Assembly (NCBI GenBank): GCA_016703625.1
Contig: JADJBP010000001.1
Coordinates: 744,001-808,000 of the forward strand
Direction: 5' to 3'
Length of the DNA: 64,000 bases
Origin: Chitinophagaceae bacterium
Lineage (GTDB): Bacteria > Bacteroidota > Bacteroidia > Chitinophagales > Chitinophagaceae
The translations under genes were made by a program, and so were the position numbers. The first letter of the stretch is position 1. Every line of letters begins with the position of its first letter. The notes under the pieces were generated by a model. It was not told the DNA's origin. It searched no databases and saw nothing but the letters and a program-made list of their open reading frames with translations. This document shows, in pieces, positions 28,125 to 36,749 of the stretch.

Positions 28125-28199
28125 AAATTTTGAGTTTTGATTAGGTAAGACTATTGCGTTATTGAATGGTTTAATCAGTTATAAAATTTAATTTGCCTC

Positions 28200-28832
28200 A
28201 TGTTTTACATTACCAAAACGCCCAAATGGGTAAAGAAATTGTTTGTGCACAGTATTTGGGATATGCCCCAGGCGGAAAAAGCCATATACCTGACTTTTGA
28301 TGATGGGCCCCATCAACAGGTAACCCCATTTGTACTGGAGGAATTGGGCAAATACAATGCCAAAGCCACCTTTTTCTGTGTTGGTAAAAACGTGGTGGAA
28401 AACCCCTTATTATACAACAGGATACTGGAAGAAGGACATGCCGTTGGCAACCATACTTATGACCACCTGGATGGCTGGAAAACTGAGAATGAACTATACC
28501 TGGCAAATATTGAAAAGGCAAAGAAATATATTGATTCAAACCTGTTCAGGCCCCCATACGGACGCATTACCCGAAATCAGCATAAAGAATTAACCGGGCA
28601 GCATGTACCATTTAAAATTGTTATGTGGAGTGTATTAAGCGGAGATTTTGATGTGCGGATCACACCTGAGCAATGTTGTAAAAATGTGTTAAAAAATACG
28701 AAAAGTGGCTCTGTTGTTGTATTTCACGATAGTGATAAAGCGAATGAAAGGATGCGTTTTGCATTGCCGGTTGTTTTAAAATATTTTTCAGAAAAGGGAT
28801 ATGTATTTAAAAAAATTACAGGTGATGCCTGA
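28200..28832 (+). CDS. Polysaccharide deacetylase (NodB domain)
   Basis: 210 residues covering essentially one NodB homology domain. Motif 1 is YLTFDDGPH with catalytic Asp34 and metal Asp35. Motif 2 is GNHTYDH with metal His85 and His89. Motif 3 is RPPYGRI near residue 118, and a late FHDSDKA near 175 supplies the final His. It is a Zn-dependent de-N-acetylase, most likely for peptidoglycan or another N-acetylglucosamine polymer. There is no classical signal peptide. It sits between two divergent or convergent lipoprotein paralogues and ends at its own terminator. Confidence 0.87.
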   Translation: MFYITKTPKWVKKLFVHSIWDMPQAEKAIYLTFDDGPHQQVTPFVLEELGKYNAKATFFCVGKNVVENPLLYNRILEEGHAVGNHTYDHLDGWKTENELYLANIEKAKKYIDSNLFRPPYGRITRNQHKELTGQHVPFKIVMWSVLSGDFDVRITPEQCCKNVLKNTKSGSVVVFHDSDKANERMRFALPVVLKYFSEKGYVFKKITGDA

Positions 28833-28866
28833 AAATAGCTGTTTAATTGACAGTCCAAAAAAAATT

Positions 28867-28896
28867 GGGCCGGGGTAGAAACCCTGGCCCGTTTTT
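28867..28896 (+). terminator. Terminator of the deacetylase gene
   Basis: A 9-bp GC-rich stem (GGGCCGGGG with CCCTGGCCC, one G·T) and loop TAGAAA are followed by GTTTTT. Confidence 0.85.
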
Positions 28897-28971
28897 AATC
28901 CGTACCCTATGAAAACTGGGTTAAATGTACATTGTTGTTATTAAATTAGCAACAATTTTTTTAACAGTTTT

Positions 28972-29874
28972 TTACAGGGTTATAATATGAGGTACTCCAT
29001 TAATGTAAAGTATTGCCTGGTTGTCGCACCGGCCATCTCCAAAAACCAGTAAAGCTTCACGGCCATTTCTTACAAATTTTATCGATCCCTGTACTATCCA
29101 GCGGCATGTAAATTTCTTAATTAAAGGATCAATGACCAGGGCAGTCCAGGTATGGCCTCCTGAATTGATACTCCTGGCATTGCCCGTAATTTTATAGATA
29201 TCATCCAGCGGGAAATGGGGCGTACCGTTACCGGTTATCTGTAAAACATTTTTTGTACTGTTCCAAAGGATCCACCTGTTGGTAGTAACGTTGGTGATCT
29301 TACCTTCTATTACTTTTACCATCCAGCCCTGCATATTGGAATTACTTGTATTTTCGGTAATGTGCGTGCCTTCAATTTTCAGGCTGTCTACCTGGTAATG
29401 GATAAATGTAGTGGATACTTTTGCTCCCGGTACAACCATTGGATTGGTGTAAATAGAAACAATTTTTCCTTTCCTGAATTTTCCGTCCCGGCCAAGGCAA
29501 CCGTTTCCAAAATCGATCGTTACTGTTTTTGGAAAAACATGTGGAATGTTTGGAACCACTGTAATGGTAAAACAGGGAATGGTATTTGTGGTGGTGGTAC
29601 TGCCGAGTTCAAATAACCCGGAAACATTTGCACTGACTCCAAGGTCTTCGCCTACTTCGCTTCTGTTCATACTGGCAGTAATATTAAAAACATCGTCAAA
29701 CTGGGCTTCGGCTTCCGTTTCCTGCACGGTTGCTTCCTGCGTTACTGCCTGTTCTGTTGTTTCCGTTTCCGGAGCTGAATTTAAGCTGTCCTCTTTTTTA
29801 CAGCTTGTGATGGTTAATGCACCGATAAGGCTGAATGCCAGGAGCATTGTGGTGAGGTTTAAAGTCTTTTTCAT
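28972..29874 (-). CDS. Lipoprotein, paralogue of the gene at 27288
   Basis: 300 residues. The signal ends TITSCKKEDS (Cys near 25). An acidic, Glu/Thr-rich linker (about 30–60) precedes the folded part. Shared blocks with the neighbouring paralogue are PKTVTIDFGNGCLGRDGKFRKG, a middle segment IEGTHITEN, and LVFGDGRCDNQAILYINGVP at the end. The paired Cys in FGxxC and GDGxCDN may form disulfides in the periplasm. Function unknown. It probably arose by duplication of the same ancestral gene. Confidence 0.75.
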   Translation of the reverse strand: MKKTLNLTTMLLAFSLIGALTITSCKKEDSLNSAPETETTEQAVTQEATVQETEAEAQFDDVFNITASMNRSEVGEDLGVSANVSGLFELGSTTTTNTIPCFTITVVPNIPHVFPKTVTIDFGNGCLGRDGKFRKGKIVSIYTNPMVVPGAKVSTTFIHYQVDSLKIEGTHITENTSNSNMQGWMVKVIEGKITNVTTNRWILWNSTKNVLQITGNGTPHFPLDDIYKITGNARSINSGGHTWTALVIDPLIKKFTCRWIVQGSIKFVRNGREALLVFGDGRCDNQAILYINGVPHIITL

Positions 29875-29992
29875 AAAAGTAAAAATTTAAATAAAGGTGA
29901 ATAATACGAACGGTTATAAGACCTCCCCTGAAAAGTATAGTTTAAAGAAAGGTTAAATTTTTTTTAAGCATTTTTGCATGTAAAACTGAAAT

Positions 29993-30757
29993 ATGCTTGT
30001 AGATACACATTGCCATTTATACCTGGATGCGTTTAAAAATGATATCGCCACCGTGATCAGCAGGGCAGAAGCGGAGGGCGTACAAAAATTTTATTTACCG
30101 GCAATCGACAGTTCCGAAATGGAAAATTTGTTTTTACTGGAAAGTAAATTCCCGGGAAAATGTATAGCCATGATGGGATTGCATCCCTGTTCAGTTAAAG
30201 AAAATTACCAGGATGAACTGGCTATTATAAAAGACCGGATGGCCAAAAGAAAATTTGCTGCAGTTGGAGAAATCGGTCTGGATTTTTATTGGGATAAAAC
30301 TTTTACCAAACAGCAGTATGAAGCATTCAGGGCCCAGATCGAATTATCGCTGGAATATAAACTGCCCATTGTTATCCATACCAGGAATGCCATCAACGAA
30401 ACCATTGATGTGGTAAAAGAATATGTACCAATGGGAATAAGGGGGATTTTTCATTGCTTTGGCGGAACCATTGAACAGGCAGAAGCAATCATTGATGCCG
30501 GGTTTTACCTCGGGATCGGGGGTGTGCTTACCTATAAAAAATCGGGGCTGGCCGAAGTACTTGAAAAAATTGACCTGCAATACATGGTTCTTGAAACGGA
30601 TGCACCATATTTAACACCGGAGCCTTTCAGGGGAAAGCGCAATGAAAGCAGTTATTTAAAATATATAGCCGCCAGGCTGGCTTTGGTAAAAAATGTTCCG
30701 GTTGAAGAAATTGAAGGAGTTACAACGGCAAATGCTGAAAAAATATTCGGCTTATAA
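29993..30757 (+). CDS. tatD: TatD family metal-dependent hydrolase
   Basis: 254 residues, the normal length. The metal-site motifs are in order: VDTHCHLY (His6, His8), VGEIGLDFYWD (Glu near 91), VIHTRNA (His near 127), FHCFGGT (His near 152) and LETDAPYLTPEP (Asp near 202). Members are TIM-barrel exo/endonucleases or related deoxyribonucleases used in DNA repair and turnover. It is followed after 35 bases by tRNA-Ser and may be part of the same transcript. Confidence 0.92.
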   Translation: MLVDTHCHLYLDAFKNDIATVISRAEAEGVQKFYLPAIDSSEMENLFLLESKFPGKCIAMMGLHPCSVKENYQDELAIIKDRMAKRKFAAVGEIGLDFYWDKTFTKQQYEAFRAQIELSLEYKLPIVIHTRNAINETIDVVKEYVPMGIRGIFHCFGGTIEQAEAIIDAGFYLGIGGVLTYKKSGLAEVLEKIDLQYMVLETDAPYLTPEPFRGKRNESSYLKYIAARLALVKNVPVEEIEGVTTANAEKIFGL

Positions 30758-30792
30758 ACATTGAAACTGTATTTTTGCCACCCATTAAAAAG

Positions 30793-30879
30793 GGAGACTT
30801 GTCCGAGTGGCTGAAGGAGCACGCTTGGAAAGCGTGTGTAGGGGTAACTCTACCGAGGGTTCGAATCCCTCAGTCTCCG
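30793..30879 (+). tRNA. tRNA-Ser (GGA anticodon)
   Basis: 87 bases fold as a class II tRNA. The acceptor GGAGACT pairs with AGTCTCC, discriminator G. The anticodon stem carries the loop TTGGAAA, giving anticodon GGA, and a long variable arm (GTAGGGGTAACTCTAC) is present. The T arm is GAGGGTTCGAATCCCTC. The CCA is not encoded. The long variable arm and anticodon both indicate serine (UCC/UCU codons). Confidence 0.96.
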
Positions 30880-30883
30880 CTTT

Positions 30884-30935
30884 ACCCTCCATAGCCCTGT
30901 CTGCCGTCAGGCAGGTTTAGCGACGGAGGGTTTTT
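30884..30935 (+). terminator. Terminator after tRNA-Ser
   Basis: ACCCTCC pairs with GGAGGGT followed by TTTTCTTTT. The loop region contains an inner palindromic element (CCTGTCTGCCGTCAGGCAGG). Confidence 0.75.
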
Positions 30936-30955
30936 CTTTTAAGTAAAACGGAATT

Positions 30956-32254
30956 TTATTCCAGTACTTTTTCCATTTGCGTACTGCGTGATCCTTTTAT
31001 CAGCATGCCGGTATTTGTAAAATGCTGATCCTTTAACCACAGGCCGGCCAAAGCAGCATTATCGAAATATTGATAATGGTGGTTTGTTTTATTAAAATCA
31101 CCACCCACCAGTACAACCTGTTTCCAGGTATAATTATTGATCAGGTCAATTAAGTGCTGGTGTTCATGTACACTTTCTTTTCCAAGTTCCATCATGCCTC
31201 CCAGGATCAGTATCTTTTCTGTAACATCCATTGCTGCAAAATTTTCAATGGCAGCCTTCATACTGGTTGGATTGGCATTATATGCATCCAGTATAATTTT
31301 ATTGCCATCTTTTTCCAGTAACTGGGAGCGGCTGTTTGTAGGCTCATAATTCTCCAGGGACTGTTTGATCTTTTCGTCGGGAACGGAAAAATGTTTTCCT
31401 ACAGCCACTGCCAGTAAAACATTGGAAAGATTATAGGCACCAACTAAATTTGTTTGAATGGAATTGATGTTGGCCCCAGCATTTATGGAAACTTCCAGCA
31501 GGCCACTGCTGTTTTTTACCTGGCCACAAACCGTTGCATGATGCGTTCCGTATGTAACTATATTTTTTATTCCTTTAGCCATATCCTGTAAATAATCAAG
31601 ATCCTGCATTATAAATGCGGTTCCGTTGTTTTGCCTTAAATAGTCAAACAATTCGCCCTTGCCTTTACGAATGGCTTCCTCGCTGCCAAAACCTTCCAAA
31701 TGGGCCTTGCCGCAGTTTGTAATGATGCCGTGTGTGGGCATGGCATACCTGCAATAGCCGGCAATTTCGTGCAGGTGGTTTGCACCCATTTCTATGATCA
31801 CCATTTCTGCATCGGTTTTTATTTTTAAAATGGTGAGGGGTATGCCGATATGATTATTGAGGTTTCCTGCAGTTGTATAGGTTTTATAGGTTGATGATAA
31901 AACAGCATGCATTAATTCCTTGGAAGTGGTTTTGCCATTACTGCCGGTGATTGCAATGAACGGAACCTGGTGATCTGCACCCGGTACTGTAAATTGTAAA
32001 CGGTGATGCAGCGCCAGGTTTTGCAGGGTTGTTAAAACATCATCAACCAGTATGATCCTTTCGTTTGATGCACCTGCTGATTCATCGGCGATCACAAATG
32101 CGGCGCCGGCCAGCAATGCCTGTTGCGCATATTGATTACCATTGAAGTTGGGGCCTTTCAATGCAAAAAACAGGTCGCCCTCTTTTATCTTCCGGCTGTC
32201 TGTTTGAATGGAAGGGTAGCTGCTGAATCTTTTATATAATTCGTTTATCTGCAT
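30956..32254 (-). CDS. murF: UDP-N-acetylmuramoyl-tripeptide–D-Ala-D-Ala ligase
   Basis: 432 residues with the Mur ligase layout. The N-terminal domain is at about 1–90, and the ATP-binding central domain contains AITGSNGKTTSKE near residue 103 and GNLNNHIGIPLT. IIEMGANHLHEI and the Asn/Asp-rich LDAYNANPTSMKAA near residue 320 mark the C-terminal domain. It adds D-Ala-D-Ala to the UDP-MurNAc-tripeptide in the cytoplasm, completing the peptidoglycan precursor. It follows gldJ on the same strand, an order I know from other Bacteroidota, with a hairpin in between. Confidence 0.93.
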   Translation of the reverse strand: MQINELYKRFSSYPSIQTDSRKIKEGDLFFALKGPNFNGNQYAQQALLAGAAFVIADESAGASNERIILVDDVLTTLQNLALHHRLQFTVPGADHQVPFIAITGSNGKTTSKELMHAVLSSTYKTYTTAGNLNNHIGIPLTILKIKTDAEMVIIEMGANHLHEIAGYCRYAMPTHGIITNCGKAHLEGFGSEEAIRKGKGELFDYLRQNNGTAFIMQDLDYLQDMAKGIKNIVTYGTHHATVCGQVKNSSGLLEVSINAGANINSIQTNLVGAYNLSNVLLAVAVGKHFSVPDEKIKQSLENYEPTNSRSQLLEKDGNKIILDAYNANPTSMKAAIENFAAMDVTEKILILGGMMELGKESVHEHQHLIDLINNYTWKQVVLVGGDFNKTNHHYQYFDNAALAGLWLKDQHFTNTGMLIKGSRSTQMEKVLE

Positions 32255-32292
32255 ATCTCAAAATTAAAAGGAACTGCTTAATAAATGACATT

Positions 32293-32324
32293 AAAAAACC
32301 TCCTGTTTTACCAGGAGGCTTTTT
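32293..32324. terminator. Hairpin between gldJ and murF
   Basis: CCTCCTG pairs with CAGGAGG (loop TTTTAC), with an A tract before and a T tract after. It can terminate gldJ on the minus strand; read-through into murF would be partial. Confidence 0.8.
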
Positions 32325-32340
32325 AAATATATTGATCTTT

Positions 32341-33915
32341 TTATTTCTTTTTCTTACGGGAATTCTGTTTGCGTTTGCCAAAAATATTACCCTCTTTAAA
32401 TCCTGGACCTTCAGGCGGGCCTAAATAGGTTTGGGCGCAACGGAAACCAACTGTGCTGGCAGACTGGTCTTCCTGCATGAACCTGCGGGTTCCGGGAGAT
32501 AACCAGTATGGCCTGTCATTCCAGCTTCCTCCTTTGATCACCCTTGATTCATCACTGATCAGGGAAGTGATACCATATCCATAACTAACACCACTTGATG
32601 AATCACCATCCAGGTAATTGATCACGTCATTCTTTTGATAATTTGAACGGTTCTTCACTTCTTCATCAGAAATGTCAACCTTTTTCAAACGGCCCATACT
32701 GTCTCTTTCGTATTCGCCACCTGAATTTTTAAAATACTTCTGGAACTTGTTACCCCGGAAATAGTTGAAATCCTCACCATCAGAAGGTGTCATTGGCCTG
32801 TACACATCACCAACCCACTCACTTACATTACCACTCATATTATATAGCCCAAAAGCATTTGGATAGAAAGATTTGATGTTACCCGGAATAGCGGCACGGT
32901 CATTTAAACCACCGGCAATACCCATATTATCACCACTGCCACGCTTAAAGTTAGCGAGGAATTTACCCTGCCAGCTTCCACGGCGGTTATCCCTTAACCC
33001 GTTTGGATTATTGCTCCATGAATAGATCTGCTGGTTTGAGAATAATTCTTCTCCGCTCTTTTTCTCACTTTTACGAGGATTTGGGTTTTGTGCCAGCATA
33101 CCATATGCAGCATATTCCCACTCTGCTTCTGTTGGTAAACGGTATCCCATGTTTAAAATACCATCTTCCATACGGAGTGTGGCCCTGGGTTTACCATTAA
33201 CATCCTTAGGTGCGTTCTTTGATTTTGGCTTTCCTTTTCCCTGTATCATATCAGGCGCCATTAAATAAGTTTCTGTATTGAATGAACCGTCGGCTCCGGC
33301 GCCTTTCATTTCCTTTTTGATGGCATCTTTTTCAGATAACCGGTCTTTTGCAGGTTTAATTCATTCACGCGGTCAGTTCTCCAGATACAAAAATCATGGG
33401 CCTGGCGCCAGCTTACACCTACTACAGGGTAATAATTATAAGAAGGAAAACGGAAATAATATTCTACGTAAGGCTCATTATAGGCCAATTCTTCACGCCA
33501 TACCAGTGTATCCGGCAGGGCTTTATTAAGAATGGCGGTATCATTTGAAAATGTATTTTCCAGCCAGTATAAATATTCACGGTAATGAACGTTGGCTACT
33601 TCAGTTTCATCTATAAAAAAGAGGGAACCGTGATCCTGCGGGGATATTGTTCCAGTCGCCCATTACATCTTCATCCTTGGCGCCCATTACAAAAGAACCG
33701 CCCTGGACAAATACCAGGCCCGGACCGGCTTTCGGATATTTCACCTTGGCCACATGAAAATTACCCATGTTTTTGTCATCATAGTTCCAGCCCGTAGCTG
33801 AAGACTTGGTTTGTTTTTTGCCAAAAAGACCCCCTTTTTTACAGGCGCTGAGTGAAAGTGCCGCAATTACAAGGATCATCGCATTTTTTCCGGAAAGTAG
33901 TTTAATCATGTTCAT
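32341..33915 (-). CDS. gldJ: Gliding motility / T9SS lipoprotein GldJ, frameshifted in the sequence
   Basis: Three frames together form one ~525-residue protein. The N-terminal piece has a lipoprotein signal (LSLSACKKGG), then TGWNYDDKN and PGLVFVQGGSFVMG. The middle reads VANVHYREYLYWLENTF and YYPVVGVSWRQAHDFCIWRT. The C-terminal piece carries the formylglycine-generating-enzyme-like (SUMF1) fold, YRLPTEAEWEYAA, NVSEWVGDVYRP and RVIKGGSWNDRPYW, ending in a basic tail. The WNYDD start and DVMGDWNN favour GldJ over GldK. The joins need one base each near 33637, 33615–33620 and 33328–33332. It supports the T9SS/gliding machinery on the periplasmic side of the outer membrane. Confidence 0.88.
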
Positions 33916-35004
33916 TCGTTTATCGTATTGTTTAACGAAAGGTTTTCTTAATTATTGTATATGAGGTTACACTGGCTGCGAATATAAAGACTTTAGGTGA
34001 AATAGGAATAATTCTATGTCTTTTTTTAAAGTTAAATATTGCATGAACAGATTTTAGCCGGTTTTATCATAAACAAATTGAAATGGTACTTCCTGTTTTT
34101 GTGATGTTTTTAATCATGGAATTAGCATCAATGAAAATTAATTAAATATACCGGAAGGCCATCGCAATTCACTTTATTTTATTTTAAAATTCCTTCCCTG
34201 GCTGTGTTTGCCTTGTGCAGGATCATCTTACCGGTTAATTGAAAAAAAATACTGAACCCGGGCCAGGTTAAATCTTGCGGATGTCATAAAATATGTTACT
34301 GCAATACCTTTTAAAACGGTAAAATGAATTAAAAGCTGCCGGGTAATTCGCTTTTAACTATGATGTTTTCATGCTTTTAAAATGTGTATTATTTACACGG
34401 GTTGGTTTTTAAATATCCATGAAACGCTATACAGCATTGAATGGTAAAGGGGCATGCCGTATTTTAGTTCCGGAATTTATGTTTCCCTGTTGCTGACCTG
34501 CCTGTTTTTGAAATAACTTTTTTAAATATTTTTTTAGTTTTTTTTTGGATAATATGAACAAGAGTTTTAATCTTGCATACAATAAAGAACAAACGATTAT
34601 TGCAGAAACTTTGAAATTTTCATTTTAATATTAACCCGGGGAAGCCGGTTATGTAATTTCCAAAGTGTTTACAGGCAGATCTTATTTTAAAAAGCAGCGT
34701 GACCTGGTAAAGTGGCATTATCCGCAATAAACAATACATCAACTCGTTTATGGGAGTGCCGGTGAACAAAAAATGAAATTCTGCAGATAAATCAGGTTAA
34801 TTGCTAAAAATTACCACTTTAGGCTATTGTTCTGAAATAAAAACCCTTTATCTTTGGAATTGGTACAATTTTTTTAGTTTTTTTAACAAGATTTTATAAT
34901 TTAGTTGTTCATTTAAATAAAACTATTATTTTTACAACATAATACAACCATTAAACTTAACGCTTATAGAGGTAAGTCTACCTAACCAAGACAAATACAA
35001 ACGC
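33916..35004. other. 1.1-kb AT-rich gap between gldJ and porV
   Basis: No coding frame of credible length is present on either strand. The divergent promoters of gldJ and porV must lie here; a full TTG-N19-TAnnTTTG match is at 34827–34856. I see no repeat, tRNA or remnant of porU, the usual partner of porV. A non-coding RNA or long leader cannot be excluded. Confidence 0.5.
34827..34856 (+). promoter_or_regulatory. Candidate porV promoter
   Basis: TTG at 34827–34829 and TATCTTTG at 34849–34856 are separated by exactly 19 bases, matching the Bacteroidota housekeeping consensus. It implies a ~140-base leader before the porV ATG. Confidence 0.6.
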
Positions 35005-36159
35005 ATGAAAAAAGTAACTTTGAAACTAACTGCCTTAGTTATGTTACTGGGAGGAACAATAACTGTATCTTATGCCCAGAACAAAATAAACGTTGTAACA
35101 TCTGCTGTTCCGTTTTTACGTATTTCACCTGATGCCCGCAGCGGTGGTATGGGAGATGTAGGTATTGCAACTGCTCCTGATGCAAACGCAGCTTTTGCCA
35201 ACATAGCCAGAACTCCATTCAGTACAAGTAAAGCCGGGGTAGCTATTAACTATACACCATGGTTAAGGGATCTTTCAGTAAATGATGTTTTCCTGGCATC
35301 TTTGGCCGGGTACTATAAAATTGATGATGTTCAGGCTATTTCTGCATCATTAAGGTATTTTAAACTGGGAAGCATTCAGTTTACTGATGCATTGGGTAAT
35401 GATCTTCAGCAATATAACCCAAGAGAAATGGCAGTTGATATCGGATATTCCAGGAAATTAAGCAGCAAATTAGGTTTAGGTATCGCCATCAGGTATATCA
35501 ATTCTAATTTAGCCAGTGGTAATTTTGGAGGCCAGAACTACAAAGCTGGTTCTTCTGTAGCCGGTGACCTGCATTTATACTATCATGGTGCCAAAGAAAA
35601 TGGCCAGGGTTTAAACTGGGGTTTAACCTTAAGCAACCTGGGTTCCAAGATATCTTACTCCAGTGATGCAACTCAAAAAGATTACATACCTGCAAACATT
35701 GGTTTGGGTATTGCTTATACCAAGGTATTTGACGAGGCAAATAAAATTACATTTGCTTTGGATCTGAATAAATTACTGGTTCCAACTCCACCGGTTTTAA
35801 CAGGAGCAGATCCTTCAGCTGATTCAGCAGCCCTGGTTAAATACCGCGACCGCAGTGTGGCAAGCAGTTGGATCAGGTCATTTGGTGACGGACAGGGAAT
35901 TAACAACGAAATTCAGGAAATCAACATAGCAATTGGCGCCGAATACTGGTACAACAACCAGTTTGGTTTCAGGGCAGGTTATTTCTACGAGAATCCAAAT
36001 AAGGGTAACAGAAAATATTTTACAGTAGGAGCAGGGATTAAATACAGTGTTGCTGCATTAAACTTCTCTTATGTTTTCCCAACCGGAAGCGGAATAAGCC
36101 GTATTCCTTTATCTAATACTTATCGTTTTGGTTTAGTATTTGAAATGCCAGGAAAATAA
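35005..36159 (+). CDS. porV: Type IX secretion system outer membrane protein PorV
   Basis: 384 residues with a signal peptide (residues 1–25, ending VSYAQ). The start of the mature protein, VTSAVPFLRISPDARSGGMG followed by DVGIATAPDANAAF, is diagnostic of PorV (LptO). The remainder alternates amphipathic strands typical of a FadL-like 14-stranded barrel and ends in an aromatic-rich strand (NTYRFGLVFEMP). PorV carries T9SS cargo from the SprA/Sov pore to the PorU attachment complex. It diverges from gldJ. Confidence 0.93.
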   Translation: MKKVTLKLTALVMLLGGTITVSYAQNKINVVTSAVPFLRISPDARSGGMGDVGIATAPDANAAFANIARTPFSTSKAGVAINYTPWLRDLSVNDVFLASLAGYYKIDDVQAISASLRYFKLGSIQFTDALGNDLQQYNPREMAVDIGYSRKLSSKLGLGIAIRYINSNLASGNFGGQNYKAGSSVAGDLHLYYHGAKENGQGLNWGLTLSNLGSKISYSSDATQKDYIPANIGLGIAYTKVFDEANKITFALDLNKLLVPTPPVLTGADPSADSAALVKYRDRSVASSWIRSFGDGQGINNEIQEINIAIGAEYWYNNQFGFRAGYFYENPNKGNRKYFTVGAGIKYSVAALNFSYVFPTGSGISRIPLSNTYRFGLVFEMPGK

Positions 36160-36176
36160 TTTCATTTTTTTCATGT

Positions 36177-36213
36177 AAAAAAAGCGTCAAGCCAAATGGT
36201 TCGACGCTTTTTT
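36177..36213. terminator. Terminator after porV
   Basis: AAAAAAAGCGTC and GACGCTTTTTT flank an inner GCC/GGT stem. The A and T tracts on both sides would allow termination in either direction. Confidence 0.85.
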
Positions 36214-36263
36214 GTTTTTATAATCAAACAAAAAATCCGGATATTTACCGGATAAATTAAGCA

Positions 36264-36742
36264 ATGTCATATAGAATAGGTTCAGGGGTGGATTATCACC
36301 AGTTAACAGGTGGAAGGGATTTATGGATCGGGGGCGTTAAAATACCGCATCATAAGGGCGCTTTGGGGCACAGTGATGCAGATGTATTGTTACATGCTGT
36401 TTGCGATGCTTTGTTGGGCGCATTGGCTTTGGGGATATTGGTGTTCATTTTCCGGATACGGATGATTCGTACAAAAATATAGACAGCAGGATCTTATTGA
36501 AAAAATGTTTTGACCTGATTCATGAAAAAGGATACCGGGTTATTAATATTGACAGTACCCTTTGTTTGCAATCTCCCAAAATAAAACTGTATATACCGCA
36601 AATGCAGCAGATCATTGCTGAAATCACTCATGTTACAACGGCTGATGTTTCGGTAAAGGCAACCACTACCGAACAGATGGGGTTCATCGGGCGGGAAGAA
36701 GGATTAAAAGCCTATGCAACAGTTTTACTTGGTTTAATATAA
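36264..36742 (+). CDS. ispF: 2-C-methyl-D-erythritol 2,4-cyclodiphosphate synthase, frameshifted in the sequence
   Basis: The first frame (from the ATG at 36264) gives IGSGVDYHQLTGGRDLWIGG and GALGHSDADVLLHAVCDALLGA, holding the metal ligands Asp and His of the family (DYH and H..DADV). It then shifts. One extra G in the G4 run at 36431–36434 gives ALGDIGVHFPDTD and continues to DVSVKATTTEQMGFIGREEG and the stop at 36742. The joined protein is ~159 residues, the standard size. It forms the cyclic diphosphate of the MEP isoprenoid pathway. The enzyme is essential where the MEP route is used, so the shift is probably an error. Confidence 0.92.
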
Positions 36743-36749
36743 AAGGAAC

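Noticed and set aside
36235..36253. Small hairpin ATCCGG…CCGGAT just before ispF as a riboswitch or thermosensor
   Set aside because: Only a 6-bp stem, no conserved aptamer features; not enough evidence.
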